This document shows positions 10,722 to 22,295 of a DNA stretch of 64,000 nt, piece by piece. The notes beneath the pieces were generated by a model. That model was not told the DNA's origin and searched no databases. It saw only the letters and a program-made list of their open reading frames with translations. The translations under genes and the position numbers were made by a program. Where the stretch lies: NCBI GenBank assembly GCA_037074615.1, contig CM073549.1, positions 6,329,001-6,393,000 on the forward strand, written 5' to 3'. Positions within the stretch are counted from its first letter, which is position 1; each line of letters begins with the position of its first letter. This DNA comes from Leucaena leucocephala (lineage: Eukaryota; Streptophyta; Magnoliopsida; Fabales; Fabaceae).

Positions 10722-12413
10722 CTAAGCTTGACCATCAATCGGCTTGTCTTCCACATCATTAGTTGTAGCAGCTGCCTCCCCACCATCACCACCCTCAGTT
10801 GGAGGTTGAACTTGTTCCTCCTCAGGTAGTGGCTCCTCCACATAGTCATTCTCAAATGCATCAGCTGGAACCTCATAGATCCTAACTTGAGGCTTAGATG
10901 GATCCTTCACTAAAACATACTTCCCCTCATTCAATTTCATGCACAAGTCCACAATAGACTTCACAATTCCCCACATATTAGATATGTTCAAATTAATTTG
11001 AGTTGCAAAATCTTTGGGTTTATAACCATTTACAGCCAAAATCACATGATTAAAATGATCACGGGGATGGACACGAGAGACATAACCCAACTTCATCATA
11101 TCTGCACTTGCCAACAGAGCTTGAGCAGTCCACTTAGCCAACTTATTTGCGTTATTCTTCAGCTCTGTAGCCAAGACTGCGCCCCTCTGTGTTTCCAACT
11201 TCTGTCTCCAATCAACACCAGAATATTTGGGATCAAATTCATTCAATGCATTCAAAGTAAGTAAGGACCTCTGGTTGTTCATATCAACAACACTCTGAAC
11301 TTCACACCTCGCAACGAGATACATATCATCATCAAGCTTCCACCTCCTATACCTATATGCCACAGAAGCAACTTCCTCACCCTCATTTGCAAAAGGATTA
11401 GGCTCATCAAAAGTCACCTTCTTCCCATCCCTAATTAAAACTTGTTGCGAGAAATTCTGATTAATATACGCTGCCTCAACGCTCAATGAATGGGCTGAGT
11501 TAATGTCATCCTTAGCTTCAGGAAGTGGCTCCTGCGAGGTCTCGTGGACGGACAGCAAATCCAACTGTGACCCATCCCTCTTATCAAAGAACAACTTGTT
11601 CCCAACTCGCTGAACAACAATATCCCATGAGTAAACGGACCTGGGAGCGCACATGAGCGTTGAAAGAATAGTATCAGCGGCGAAAACCGTAGCTTTGTCC
11701 TCGTTAGCAAGCCTTCGGATCACTGGGTCATCAGTGGTAGTAACTTTGAAAAAGTTCCTATTCTTAAACCTCTCGAGACGACGTTCATTCTTAGGAGTAA
11801 TCCGATCATATGACCTGTCATAGTACTCAAGTCCACCACAGAGAAGAAGGTCTTCGGGTTCAGGAACAGCGAATGACAGCTTCGAGAAAGTTGAAAACGG
11901 TATCTGGTCCAACATGTTCCATTCGGGCTGAATATCTACAGAGGATTTGAAGATCGCGGCTTCACGACGTTGGGCATTAGCGTTGGATCTATTGAGATAG
12001 TAAAGCCGGTCACGGCGTGCCCTCTCCTTCTCAGCCTCACGTTTTCGGGCCTCCACCTCCTCGTCACGGCGCTGAGGGAGCTGCCGTTGCTGGTTGAACC
12101 GCCATTTGGGACCAAACTTGGGTCGCGGAGGGGGCTTTCCGTCGACGAGGCGGAAGGAGGAATCATCATCGGCGGAGGCAGGGAAGGAATCGTCGATGGT
12201 GAAGTCGAATGCGGCGTCAGCCGGGTTCTTTGGTCTTGCAGGGTTGTTGAAGTTGCGGGTCCAGTCAGCAATTCGACCTAGTTTGTCTGAGCGAGAGAAC
12301 GGAGCGTAGGGTACATTCACCGGGAGGTTGCTGGGGGACAAGGCGGCGGCGTCAGGCGGACCCCATCCGTCTGGATTGAAAGGTACAGCTCCGATTTCAA
12401 GGCTTCCCACCAT
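10722..12413 (-). CDS. TIF3D1: eukaryotic translation initiation factor 3 subunit D
   Basis: This is a full-length, uninterrupted 563-residue protein. eIF3d is a peripheral subunit of the eIF3 complex in the cytosol; it helps recruit mRNA to the 40S subunit and in animals contains a cap-binding fold. The N-terminus (VPFNPDGWGPPD, residues 9-20) and the motifs YAPFSRSDKLGRIADW and FQLVDGK-like FRLVDGKPPPRPKFGP are eIF3d hallmarks. Residues about 110-150 form a basic, charged stretch, as in the plant family. The tail is acidic (EEPLPEEEQV and onward). The start ATG has G at +4 and a purine at -3, and no upstream ATG lies in the visible leader. It is intronless, as I recall for plant eIF3d. It is the best-conserved gene in the window and looks functional. 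Confidence 0.97.
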   Translation of the reverse strand: MVGSLEIGAVPFNPDGWGPPDAAALSPSNLPVNVPYAPFSRSDKLGRIADWTRNFNNPARPKNPADAAFDFTIDDSFPASADDDSSFRLVDGKPPPRPKFGPKWRFNQQRQLPQRRDEEVEARKREAEKERARRDRLYYLNRSNANAQRREAAIFKSSVDIQPEWNMLDQIPFSTFSKLSFAVPEPEDLLLCGGLEYYDRSYDRITPKNERRLERFKNRNFFKVTTTDDPVIRRLANEDKATVFAADTILSTLMCAPRSVYSWDIVVQRVGNKLFFDKRDGSQLDLLSVHETSQEPLPEAKDDINSAHSLSVEAAYINQNFSQQVLIRDGKKVTFDEPNPFANEGEEVASVAYRYRRWKLDDDMYLVARCEVQSVVDMNNQRSLLTLNALNEFDPKYSGVDWRQKLETQRGAVLATELKNNANKLAKWTAQALLASADMMKLGYVSRVHPRDHFNHVILAVNGYKPKDFATQINLNISNMWGIVKSIVDLCMKLNEGKYVLVKDPSKPQVRIYEVPADAFENDYVEEPLPEEEQVQPPTEGGDGGEAAATTNDVEDKPIDGQA

Positions 12414-12474
12414 CGCTGGGAACGAATCGATTTATGTGTGTGATACCGAAAACAGAGGGATGAAGATGAGAGAA

Positions 12475-12482
12475 AAACCCTA
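12475..12482. promoter_or_regulatory. telo-box upstream of eIF3d
   Basis: AAACCCTA lies about 60 bp upstream of the eIF3d start codon. Telo-boxes of this sequence are common near the 5' ends of plant translation and ribosomal genes, where they support expression in dividing cells. The assignment rests on position and motif only. Confidence 0.6.
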
Positions 12483-12483
12483 G

Positions 12484-13069
12484 TCTATCAGTGAAGAATC
12501 ATAGACTAGAACGTATTAGTAGTACTATTACATTAAAATGGACCATGGCCATGGCCCCGGACATTTTATTTTTTAAATTTTGCTCTGCTTTTGTTTTTAG
12601 ACTTTTTATATATTTAGAAACCCTTGATTTCCAATTTTCCATGTAATTTAGATATTTTATGAAGAGTAATTTATTGTGTATAAACAAAACTATTTTACAT
12701 TTAGTTACAATTTTAAAAAATAGTTTATTATTAATGATTATTAGATTTTATAAAGAGTGATTTAATATATATTTATCTATTTCTATACTTTTAGAACATT
12801 TTTTTAGAAAATGATTTTTTATTAAAAAAATGTCAAATAAATATTCACATTAGTTCTCTCCCAAGAAAAGACAATTTATTCAAAGCAGATAAAAAAGATA
12901 AAACTAGACTTGGGCCTAGATTCATGTACTTTTATGTTGTTTGGTACAATAGATTAATGTACTTGTTACAACTAACAAACAGAGATTTAGGATCCAATAG
13001 AAACTACAAACTAAAAAAGCCTAGCCATAGGAGAGTCCAACTCAAACTGAAAGGAAGAAAAACAACGTA
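12484..13069. other. eIF3d upstream region, AT-rich
   Basis: No gene is visible. The first about 100 bp upstream of eIF3d should hold its promoter. The rest is AT-rich with no recognisable element. Confidence 0.4.
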
Positions 13070-13601
13070 GGGCCTGTTTGGATAAAATTTTAAAAAAGGA
13101 TTTATAGACAGTTTATGGAAAAGAGCTTTTAGAGAAGAGTTTATGAAAAAAAAAGTGGTTTTAAATAAATAAGTGTTTGGATAGTTATTTTTAGAATGAC
13201 TTTTTATATTGGTAAATTACCAAAAAGGGTATTATTTAATTAAAAGTAAAAGAGAGGAGAGAGGTAGAGAAAAAAGAAGAGAGAGGAGAGAGGTAGAGAA
13301 AAAAGAAGAGAGAGGAGAGAGGGTAGAGAGGAGGAAGGAGAGAGGTGTAAGAAAAAGTAGGAGAGATGAGAGAGGGTGTAAGAAAAAGTAGGGGTAAGAT
13401 AGTAATTGGATAGTCCATAAGCTCTTTTACTATTCAAAAAGCTAGTTTTAATAACTTATCCAAAACTATGGTTTTAAACCATAGTTTTGCCCAAAAACAC
13501 TTATGGATAAATATAACTGTTTGTTTTAAAAAAATTTTAAACTGAGATTTTGCCCAGAAGGGCTTATAAAACTATGGTTTTTTAGCAATCCAAACAGGCC
13601 C
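13070..13601 (+). mobile_element. GGGCCTG-family TIR element, copy B
   Basis: Ends GGGCCTGTTTGG and CCAAACAGGCCC are perfect 12-bp inverted repeats. Flanking 3-mers are GTA and ATA (one mismatch). The core (13250-13400) is a purine minisatellite of units like GAGAGGTAGAGAAAAAAGAA, repeated about twice and then degenerating. The subterminal palindrome AAAACTATGGTTTT...ACCATAGTTTT is kept. Confidence 0.8.
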
Positions 13602-14732
13602 ATACTTGGTGGTGCAAGCTTAGAAAGCACAGCACAACAGAAAGATCATGGATACAAATGTCCTTTGCAAAAGTTTTTTTTTTTAATACAAAAGCAGACA
13701 AAAGCTTAAAAATAAAAGAGCCAAATCTAGCTAAGGTCCCACATAAGAGAATTGATCTTTATAAAATCATCAAATCACTTACAAATTTTATAGGAACTTT
13801 AGAGGGAGAGATTTCAATTATAAAATGACTAAATTATCCTCGTTTATTAAAAAAAATAACAAATGAGATATCACAAATAATAATTTTATGTGATACAATT
13901 GATAATTCTATTTCTCATAAAATATTAGGTTTAGATTAAATGAGTTGTAATTTATTTCTCTCAAAATATTAGCACTGAGACTTGCAATAATTTGATGATT
14001 TTATAGAGATAAATTCTCTTCCATGAGACTTGTGTGAGATTCACCCAAATAAAAACTTTGGTACAACCAATGAGGGTTGACTTTAACAAAAATAGCTAAT
14101 CTTTTAACTAAAGTTTAAATCCCCGCTAGAAGATATATTTTATATTTAGTATCTGACAGTGTCTTGAATAAGAATGTTTTTAATAAGAGTACTATGTCTT
14201 TAGGGAAAAAACCCTAGGTACACCTCATATACATAATTTATATAGAGGTACATGGAGATAAACGTAAGCACAACGATATGTTTGTGATTCCATTCGTGGG
14301 AACATTAGTAAAGAATGTTCATTCCAAGAGCAATAACAGTGATTCGAGGTTCGAGCTATTGTAGGTCGAATTAAAAAGATTATATCTTAAATTCGTACTC
14401 AGTAAGTTGTTTTTTTAATTCATCAATTTGTATGTCGTCCCAACTGTGTCATATGTGGCAACCTTCTATTTGATAGTAAGAGATGTATTCCATATCGTTG
14501 ATTATAGGTATGTATTAGATTCGGTGCTTTTCAAACCAATTTCATATACACTGTAATTTATGTTTGTATTAATCTTATCTCGATTTTGTATAAAAAAATT
14601 CACTCAAATTGAAAGGATAGATGTTGAGAATTTATCTATATATTCCATCAAAAGCATATATAGTAGATTCAACCATTTTAACTAGCTAGTACAAAATAAA
14701 CAATATTAATTAAATTTTCTTAAATGTTAATT
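13602..14732. other. intergenic DNA
   Basis: AT-rich sequence without recognisable genes or bounded repeats. Confidence 0.4.
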
Positions 14733-14815
14733 ACTCCTCGGGTTCTAAATATAAGATATAGTTTATAGTACAATTTATACTATAAATTAGATCTTATATT
14801 AAGGACCAGAGAATA
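14733..14815. mobile_element. short Stowaway-like MITE remnant
   Basis: CTCCTCGGGTTCTAAATATAAGA at the left is answered by TCTTATATTAAGGACCAGAG at the right, giving a hairpin of about 80 bp. The ends match the larger Stowaway-like elements nearby. It probably folds as an almost complete hairpin. Confidence 0.5.
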
Positions 14816-14870
14816 TTTAATTATCACTAGCTAAGTGTTCAAAATAAACAATTCCTATAGAAAATAAGCA

Positions 14871-17020
14871 CTAGAAACTCCTTAATCTCTCGGTTATCAT
14901 TGCAGCAACGTTGACAGATTCCTCCACCTGAAAAATAATTCAGAAAAACTCATAAGCAACAATTCTAGACTAATTATTTTTTTTTTAAAAAAAAATCACC
15001 CTATAGTTCTGTATAACAAGGTACTTAATCGGTAATTAAACTAGTTAAGACAATGGTTTAATTGTCATTGAAATAAAGTCAACATAATCGTGATTAAAAT
15101 CATATAATTTAATTAAAATATACTCCTCAGGTCCTTAATATAGGATCTAATTATAAAGTTGACCTTGATCATAAATATAAAACATATTTTTATATTTATC
15201 TATTATTTTTAAATTACCTCTATTGATACTTTCTTAATAATAATCAAGTAAGAGAGTGAGAGAGAGAATTAAGGAAGGTGGTTAGGGGTATTTTAAAAAA
15301 ATTATATTATATTAATTAGTTTCCTTAATATAATTAAAGTAGTTAAATATGTCTTATATTAAGGACTAAAGGAGCACAAACATATTCATACTATAACCCT
15401 AAAAAGAGTAATATTCAAATAAAAATGTATTAATCTACAAGTACATGGAACATTTATATATAAATCACATATAATCTAATAAAATAGAGTTATTAAAGTA
15501 TAAATCTAGTGGTTCATATTTTTTCTTACTCAAAATGATTAGCAAGGGGAAGAAATAAAATAAAATCCAACTCAGTCAACTTATTTAAAACTCTACACTA
15601 GATCAACTAGGGAATTGGTTCAGGTTCACTAGATTCACTATAGGTTGACCTGAATTGAATTTTAATATCATGTTGTTTAAGAGAATATATATATAATAGG
15701 AAAAAGGCATAAATTCTCTATAAATATACAACCATCTAATGAGGAGAGAGATATAAAGAGTGGTAGGTTCCACCTATTATGTGAGAATCATAATTGTATC
15801 TATCTCTCTAGTCGTTCGGTTGCTGTCTGAACAAAAATTTTCATTATAATTTAATTTATTGCTTACCTCACAGAGTATTGTATGAACAACATCTTCAACA
15901 ACTGTGTAATTGGCATTAACAATATTTGCTCCTTCTTCATGAAGAAGTCGAATGATATCAGAGAACGAAAACTCACTATCAAACTCAGTTCTCAGAACAA
16001 CTTGTAAGGCTGTAGTACCCACTTCTTTGATCTCAAACCATGGTGATTTTGATGATCTCTTAATCATTTTTCTATGTTTGATCAAATTTGACCTTTGATT
16101 ATTAATTGCAATTAGGTTTTCCTTCTTTTCCTTCATTCTCTCCAACTTCATCTGTAACTTTTTGATGTAATTCGTCGCTTCCTCTAACTGATCAGGTAAT
16201 GGAATAGCCTCCTGCGCATCAGATTCAAACCATAGTTCAATTAAATATTTTTTTTATGTATAGATATATTGATCAAGAAAATATAGTAGATAAATTCAAC
16301 TTTTTATCTAACTAATATATATAAATACACACACACACACGGCTGGTTGGTTTGCAAGAAAAAGTGTAGCTTGGGTAAAAAATTAAACAAACAGCCATCA
16401 AATATTCAGAATTACTTCTGAACTAAATTATATTTTTGGGAGGTCTAAAACCATAATTTCGAATAAACTTATAGAACTAGTTTCTAAGTAGGAAAAAATA
16501 TTTTTGGACTGTGTAATTACTATTTTGTCCTTATCTTTTTTCTCTATCATTTTACCTTACGTCCTTTTTGATAATTTATTAAAACAATCGTTGTAATAAC
16601 TATCAATATATTTATTTCTTCATAATTATCTTTCTTTCTAAAAAAAAATTTCTAGAAGCTAAACCAAACGGGGCCCTATATATATCAAGATTAAAAATTT
16701 CAGCTTTTTCATCTTTGACATTCTCCTTAATTTAAACATTCCTCGATCAATTGCAAACACTAGTTTTATATGCATTTGAGATCTGGATTATTTATAACAA
16801 CAATTAGCTTTTTCTTACTAAATAAGATCGACTATATGGATCATATCCACAATGATATTATACTCTATCAACAATCAAATCTTTGAATAGATTATTAACT
16901 GAAAAATCTCATTCAATGAGTCTGTTGAGATTTGGATCCTTTGCAGTAGAAAAACATATTTGATCATTGATTTGATCCAATGATTAGGAGAGGAATTTGA
17001 TCCAACCATGTTATTTTTAT

Positions 17021-17061
<41 letters not shown>

Positions 17062-17385
17062 CAATCCACGATACAGCAGTTAGATCAAGCTATTCTCCCA
17101 CTCATTGAAACAAGCCTAGTATGTTCTAAATTAAGTGGGTTTGAACAGTAAAATGATCTGCTCTACAAAGGAAATGGTATATTTCCAAGCATGGTACAGA
17201 TTTCAGAAACAGCTAAAGAAAGAAAAATGATAAAAGGAAGGGAAATTAAGAGATAAAACCGTTGGAGTTTGATGAGGCACAAGAGATTTGAGCTTGGAGT
17301 AGAGAGCCTTCATTTGATATCTTCGATTCCTCTCGATGAATTTTCTGTCAGTTCTGGATGATGATGAACTAGGGTTTTCCTCCAT
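14871..17385 (-). CDS. bHLH transcription factor, bHLH162-like
   Basis: Three exons join in phase: 17385-17260, 16211-15867 and 14927-14871, for 175 residues. All introns have GT-AG borders. Exon 1 has the basic region and helix 1 (KFIERNRRYQMKALYSKL), with the E-R-x-R DNA-contact pattern. Exon 2 opens with the loop and helix 2 (EAIPLPDQLEEATNYIKKLQ), followed by a basic linker. A C-terminal ACT-like half (IKEVGTTALQVVLR and EEGANIVNANYTVVEDVVHT) is thought to aid dimerisation in this subgroup. Exon 3 adds a short tail ending at TAG. Order, length and sequence fit the plant bHLH162/bHLH118/bHLH36 group of nuclear regulators; target genes cannot be told from sequence. Intron 1 holds a GGGCCTG-family element and intron 2 a Stowaway-like MITE. 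The reading frame looks intact. Confidence 0.88.
15123..15374. mobile_element. Stowaway-like MITE in bHLH intron 2
   Basis: The left end CTCCTCAGGTCCTTAATATA pairs with the right end TATTAAGGACTAAAGGAG. TA precedes the left end; the right flank is CA, so the TA duplication has decayed on one side. There is no coding capacity. It lies inside the second intron of the bHLH gene. Confidence 0.7.
16341..16676 (-). mobile_element. GGGCCTG-family TIR element, copy G (bHLH intron 1)
   Basis: The right end reads AACCAAACGGGGCCC, the left GGCTGGTTGGTTT. The inside carries family words in reverse order (AACAAACAGCCAT, AACCATAATTTCGAATAAAC, CTATTTTGTCC). The purine/pyrimidine core is much shorter than in copies A-C. 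TSDs are unclear because the left flank is an (AC)n run. Confidence 0.6.
17020..17053. repeat. (AT)n microsatellite in bHLH intron 1
   Basis: About 16 AT units followed by GTATGTATG. It lies about 200 bp inside intron 1 and is likely polymorphic in length. Confidence 0.85.
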
Positions 17386-18327
17386 GAATATCGATCACAG
17401 TAGTAATGCAGCTACCAAGAATAATAATTCATCAATCTATATAAAATATTCACTCCTCAGAAGGGAGGAAGGTATGCTTCTGATATAATAGATGTCGCTT
17501 TTCAATAATATTTGAACTGTGTTCTGCGGCTTTAAGAAAAGCAAAATACATATCAATAATTAGATGCTTCTGATAAAGTTTCTGATAAGAGGGTGGTGGG
17601 GCTCAATTATTTTGATATTGTCTTTGACTGTTTCTGTTCGACAAGACATATAGCATCTCATCAACGTACGTACTTGCATTATTTTAGGTTGTCTTGTAGT
17701 ATGAAACTGAGTTATAAGATTAACTACATTAATATTAATAGATATGCAGATAGAAGATATATATCCGAAAACACAAGGCAGAATAATTAAGCAGCATAAC
17801 ACATGGAGACAGGACTTTTCAATGCTTACTAATCATCAAATTAGTAAAATCCTCGTTCAACTTAGAGGCATTTGGTCCTAGCAGAATGGGATTTTTACCA
17901 CTTAAATACGATATTTCGAGTTTAAATTTATGTGAATATAATTTTTGTTTTAGAAGAGTTATCTCTAATTAGGCCTGACAATACTCTAATTTGATTCAAT
18001 CAAATAAGTATATAAAAAATAAAAATAAAAACTTCATTCAATTCTCATATGTTAGAAAATGGGTTTAGGGAGATAGCAATATGTAAATTTTAGGCAAAAT
18101 TACATGCAAGTCCTCGGAACTTTACGTCACGTACAGATAACTCCCTTTATTTTTTAAACTTTATATAATAAAACCCTCATAAACTCTTACATTTATATAG
18201 ATAATTTTTTTGGTTATTAGTTTTATTCATTACTTATTTGCATATAGTTTAAAGTATAAGGGAGTTAATTATATGTATATAACTCAAAGTTTGTGAGGGT
18301 TACATATACACAAAATAAAGTTTAAGG

Positions 18328-18369
<42 letters not shown>

Positions 18370-18905
18370 GTTAGAGGTTATCCGCACAAGTTTAAAAGTT
18401 TAGGATTGTCTATTATTAAGTTTCAAAAGAAAAGGAAGTTATTTGGACATGGTTAAATGAAGTTTTGTGAAATTTAGTCGAAATTTTATGTTTAATTAGT
18501 ATCTGGAAGAAAGTACTGAAACTATTAAAATAAATCACATGTAACGCATGAAATAATGTTATTCACCTTATGAGATAGGTACGATCCAGGACATCCCAAT
18601 TTGATTGAATGAAATTATTGTTTCTCACTCTGAATATGTAAAACAAGAATTTGGATCAAATCACACATCATAGTATATATGAACTAGTATCGAGTAAGAT
18701 TGATCAAGCAACAGAAAAGGAAAAAGAGCCTCTCATCAACCCATTCCCACCAACATATGAACTATTATAGGCAATCAACATTTTGATGCTTAGTTTATAA
18801 TTACATTAATCATAATTAAGATAAAATTATTTGTGAAAGTAAGGAGGATATTTTTTTTTGGGCTGGAGGGGGGAGAACCAGCTTCCTTGTTTGGAATATA
18901 TATTA
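17386..18905. other. bHLH upstream region and intergenic DNA
   Basis: No coding exon was found. The region just upstream of 17385 should contain the bHLH promoter. A (TA)n run of about 18 units lies at 18328-18366. Confidence 0.4.
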
Positions 18906-19162
18906 CTCCTCCGGTCTTTAATATATAACATATATAGAAAGTTGATATTAGTTCTAAATATAAGACATATTTTCTATATTTATCAATATTTTCGTAAATT
19001 ATCCTATTGATACTATATCGACAATAATCAAATAAGAGATAGAGGAAATAGGTTATTAATTAGGAAGATGATTATAATATTTTAAGAAAAATATATAATA
19101 TTAACTAATTTAATTAGATTCTTTAATCTAATCAAATTAATTAAATATGTGGAGCAGAGGAG
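18906..19162. mobile_element. Stowaway-like MITE
   Basis: The left end CTCCTCCGGTCTTTAATATA and the right end CAGAGGAG, with inverted AT-rich arms between, are flanked by TA at 18904-18905 and 19163-19164. TA targets and CTCC ends are typical of Stowaway (Tc1/mariner) MITEs. Confidence 0.7.
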
Positions 19163-19164
19163 TA

Positions 19165-22100
19165 CTATTTTGGCATTGAGATATCTTAGCCAGTTAGCCT
19201 TTCTTCTTTAGGCTTTATCAGTTTTCAAGTTGATTACCCAGAAAAGAACAAAGTTTTGAAATTGAATCTTTTTAAGGGACAAACTCCTCCTTTAAGTTCC
19301 AATCTGGATCATATAAATGTTTCACTCTCAAACTCATCATTACTTTGGCATTTAATTACGTATTTGTTTTCAATGAATGTCACTTGTTACATAATACATA
19401 TACAAGATATGTTAATATTTACAATAAATTAATATTTTAAAAAATAATTTATATCTATTCATTGATTTGTAATAATATTTTATGCAATCTTAATTTTCTA
19501 AAAGTAAATATGTATATATATAAGACTGGTGAAAAAATTAAAATAATTATAATGTGCTGTGACTTTGCTAAAAATAGATTTGAATGCAATATAAAGAAAG
19601 CCACATTCTATTAGGCAATTGGAACTTCTCTTAAAGCTACACATCGATCCATATAATCCCTAGAGACAAATTAAAGGGAAAAAAGAATGTATTTCTTAGT
19701 AATCCCTGAATCACACGGGCCATTAGTAAATTAAATATTGGGTTTAAATGTTTCTGTGTATAGTGCTGATTGCAGAAATTAAAACGCGCGTCTAAAGCAC
19801 AAAATGATGAAATTAAAGTGGAAAAAATTGTTCTTTATAAAGTGGCTTTGGAGCTTTGGTCCTCCGCCACATGTATGAGGGAAGAAGTCGAACAAGCATG
19901 AGGAAGGAAATCAAACACGTATCCCTTTTATAAGATTATAATATAATATAGAGTTTAAAATATAAAGAAGATCTCAATATTAATATTTAAAAAAATAAAG
20001 TTATAGGGAGGTGCACTATTCACAAGTCCTAAATAGTGTGCGCATCTCAATTTGTGAAAATATTAGGGCCTACCTACCTAATTAACAACAATATCAAATT
20101 TCTTTGCAATAGCGCTTATAGTTGAGCAAGGGAGCTTGCCTAGATGTTGTGGAATGAAGATTTGGACTGATCGAACAAGAGGTCATCTACCAACCATTCA
20201 TAGATAATTGTGGCAAAGGGATATTTAAAAATAGGCTGATCCACTTTTGGTATATAAGCTCAATCCTAATAGAGATTGGAGTCATTATAAAAATAATAGA
20301 GAGAGTAAGATGTATATGTATAATATACTCCTTATAAGGTAAGGAGGAAAAAGTGGTGGGAGTGGAAATTTATCATAGATCCCACTCTCCCCCTCATTAA
20401 GAAAAGAGAATACACAAAATAGAGGCACCCATAGACCAGATAGGATTTTGTGTATTCATTCTTCTGCTTTCCTCCTCTCTCTGCAGAGTCTCTTCTCATC
20501 CTTTTGGTGTATTTGCTATGCAACGTAATCAGAAGTCTATTACGATGCTCCTATTTCATATGGGTATTTGGTAAGTCATAATCAAATTCTAGATACGTCC
20601 AAAATCTTTCATACCTAGTTTTTCATACTTCTCCTTTCAGTGTCTAAGATTAGCTCTTCTTTAGATACAAATTTTTCATTTTTCATTTTATTTTCTAAAA
20701 TTGTTTTCCCCTATTCTAGTTTCTTCCAATTACTTTAGTTTTTCAGGACCTCTGTAATCTTTCTTTTTGTTTGTTTGCTTTTGTTGTACTCTAAGTTCCT
20801 TTATATTTGTTACATTCTACTAGTGTGGAGGATTACTCGTTACATAGCATATCTTTCATTGATGAAGAAACTAAAGAAGCTGCCTTTGAACTTTAGGTAA
20901 GAAAGTGCTTGAACTTGATAGGGACTTCATCTTGTCCAACATATATTTGTGACAATCTAGAATAAATTGATGGTCTCATATAATAGTTATTTTGCATAAA
21001 AGGGCGGAGCATAGCCACAGATGGATTGTAAATTTTGGTACAACACAATTCCAACACAAACCCGTTTAGGAAAATGATGAAAATTAAACAAAACTTCTAA
21101 AGACACAAGAAGAAATGAGAGAAGGCGACGATGGAGGCTTGTATGGCAGAAAAGAAGACGAGGTTGTAGGGGAAGCAAGACCATGAACCCACGACATGGC
21201 TCCAACCTAGAAGAGGAGAAGTGTGAAACGTCACATAAGCATAATTCTGTGCAAGTATTCTCTTGGTCCAGGATTTTTCAGCCCTTCTCTTCCTCACTCG
21301 CTGGACTATTTTCACATAAGAATGGGCAGAATTGGGTGTTAGAGCTAATGGAAAGAATCCCCAATTCTTAGACAAACTTTGGCCACCTCATCATGTCCCA
21401 AACAAGAAACCTAATTACTCAAAAATCTTGATAACAATCGGGAGCTAACAGATAAGTTCTAATGTAAGAATTAACAAGTTTATAATACTTTAAACTTTTT
21501 AGTAATTAAATCTCCTTTTTGGGGCTTTATAGAAATTCCCCCTTCTTAATTTCCCTCACAAAATCTGCACCCACTTCCCTTTTCTTTAACCCAATTTTTC
21601 CTTTAATTTGTTATATGGAGGAGAAAACACTTTTCAGAGCTAAGAGAGATTTTACAACTCAACAAAAAAACTATAGACTTACAAATGACTCACTAAATCC
21701 TCACATCAATAACCTAATTTTGCGCTCTTATGGGGATTAACCAACAATTCAGATCACATGAAATCACCCATCCTTTCTGATTAAAAAGATTCTTATTTGC
21801 TACCCCTTCCGGTCTTTATTATAAGCACATACTCTCTCCGGTCTATAATATAAGTCATTTCAATTAATTCACAAGACCTATTAAATGACAGTTAACTCAT
21901 TAAATCTGTTTTAGATTAAAAATCCAACCTTACCCTTATTAAATGAATTAGACACGTTTAAACATTAATTATATGGATAAAATTAGTAAATAAACATCAA
22001 TTACTCTCCAAATAACTTATATTTTGGATTAAATAATTTTTCTAAAAGTAATTTATTTTGTGAACTAGAGTGAATAATAACTTAACAAAAATAATTAATG

Positions 22101-22295
22101 AAATTAATTAAAATTAGTTATTTCGATATAATATCAAATTACCCTAAATAAAAGTCATTAGTTAGAGGAGTTTAGTTAATTAGTTTGGAAGTTTTACAAT
22201 CAGTCAAAGATACTAAGTGAAAAAAAAAAAAATATTACTACTTTAGATAAAACAAGTTATGAAACATGCCAGAGTCAGATTTAAGAGAGTAGTAA
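19165..22295. other. long stretch without a recognised gene
   Basis: No exon can be supported. A diverged Stowaway-like sequence (CCGGTCTATAATATAAGTCATTT) begins near 21837, with decayed TIR sequence to about 22240. Short open frames at 20990-21375 overlap on both strands and match no family I know. The right end should include the 3' UTR of the DUF506 gene. Confidence 0.4.

Noticed and set aside
11936..12309. Several overlapping open frames on both strands inside eIF3d
   Set aside because: They are shadows of the GC-richer 5' end of the eIF3d coding sequence in other frames and have no family motifs.
13209..13437. Open frames rich in Glu/Arg or Ser/Leu/Pro
   Set aside because: They are translations of the GAGAGG minisatellite in a TIR element and reflect simple sequence, not a protein.
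20987..21375. Possible gene from overlapping frames on both strands
   Set aside because: No family motif, no conserved splice structure, and frames on both strands overlap, as expected by chance in a locally GC-richer patch.
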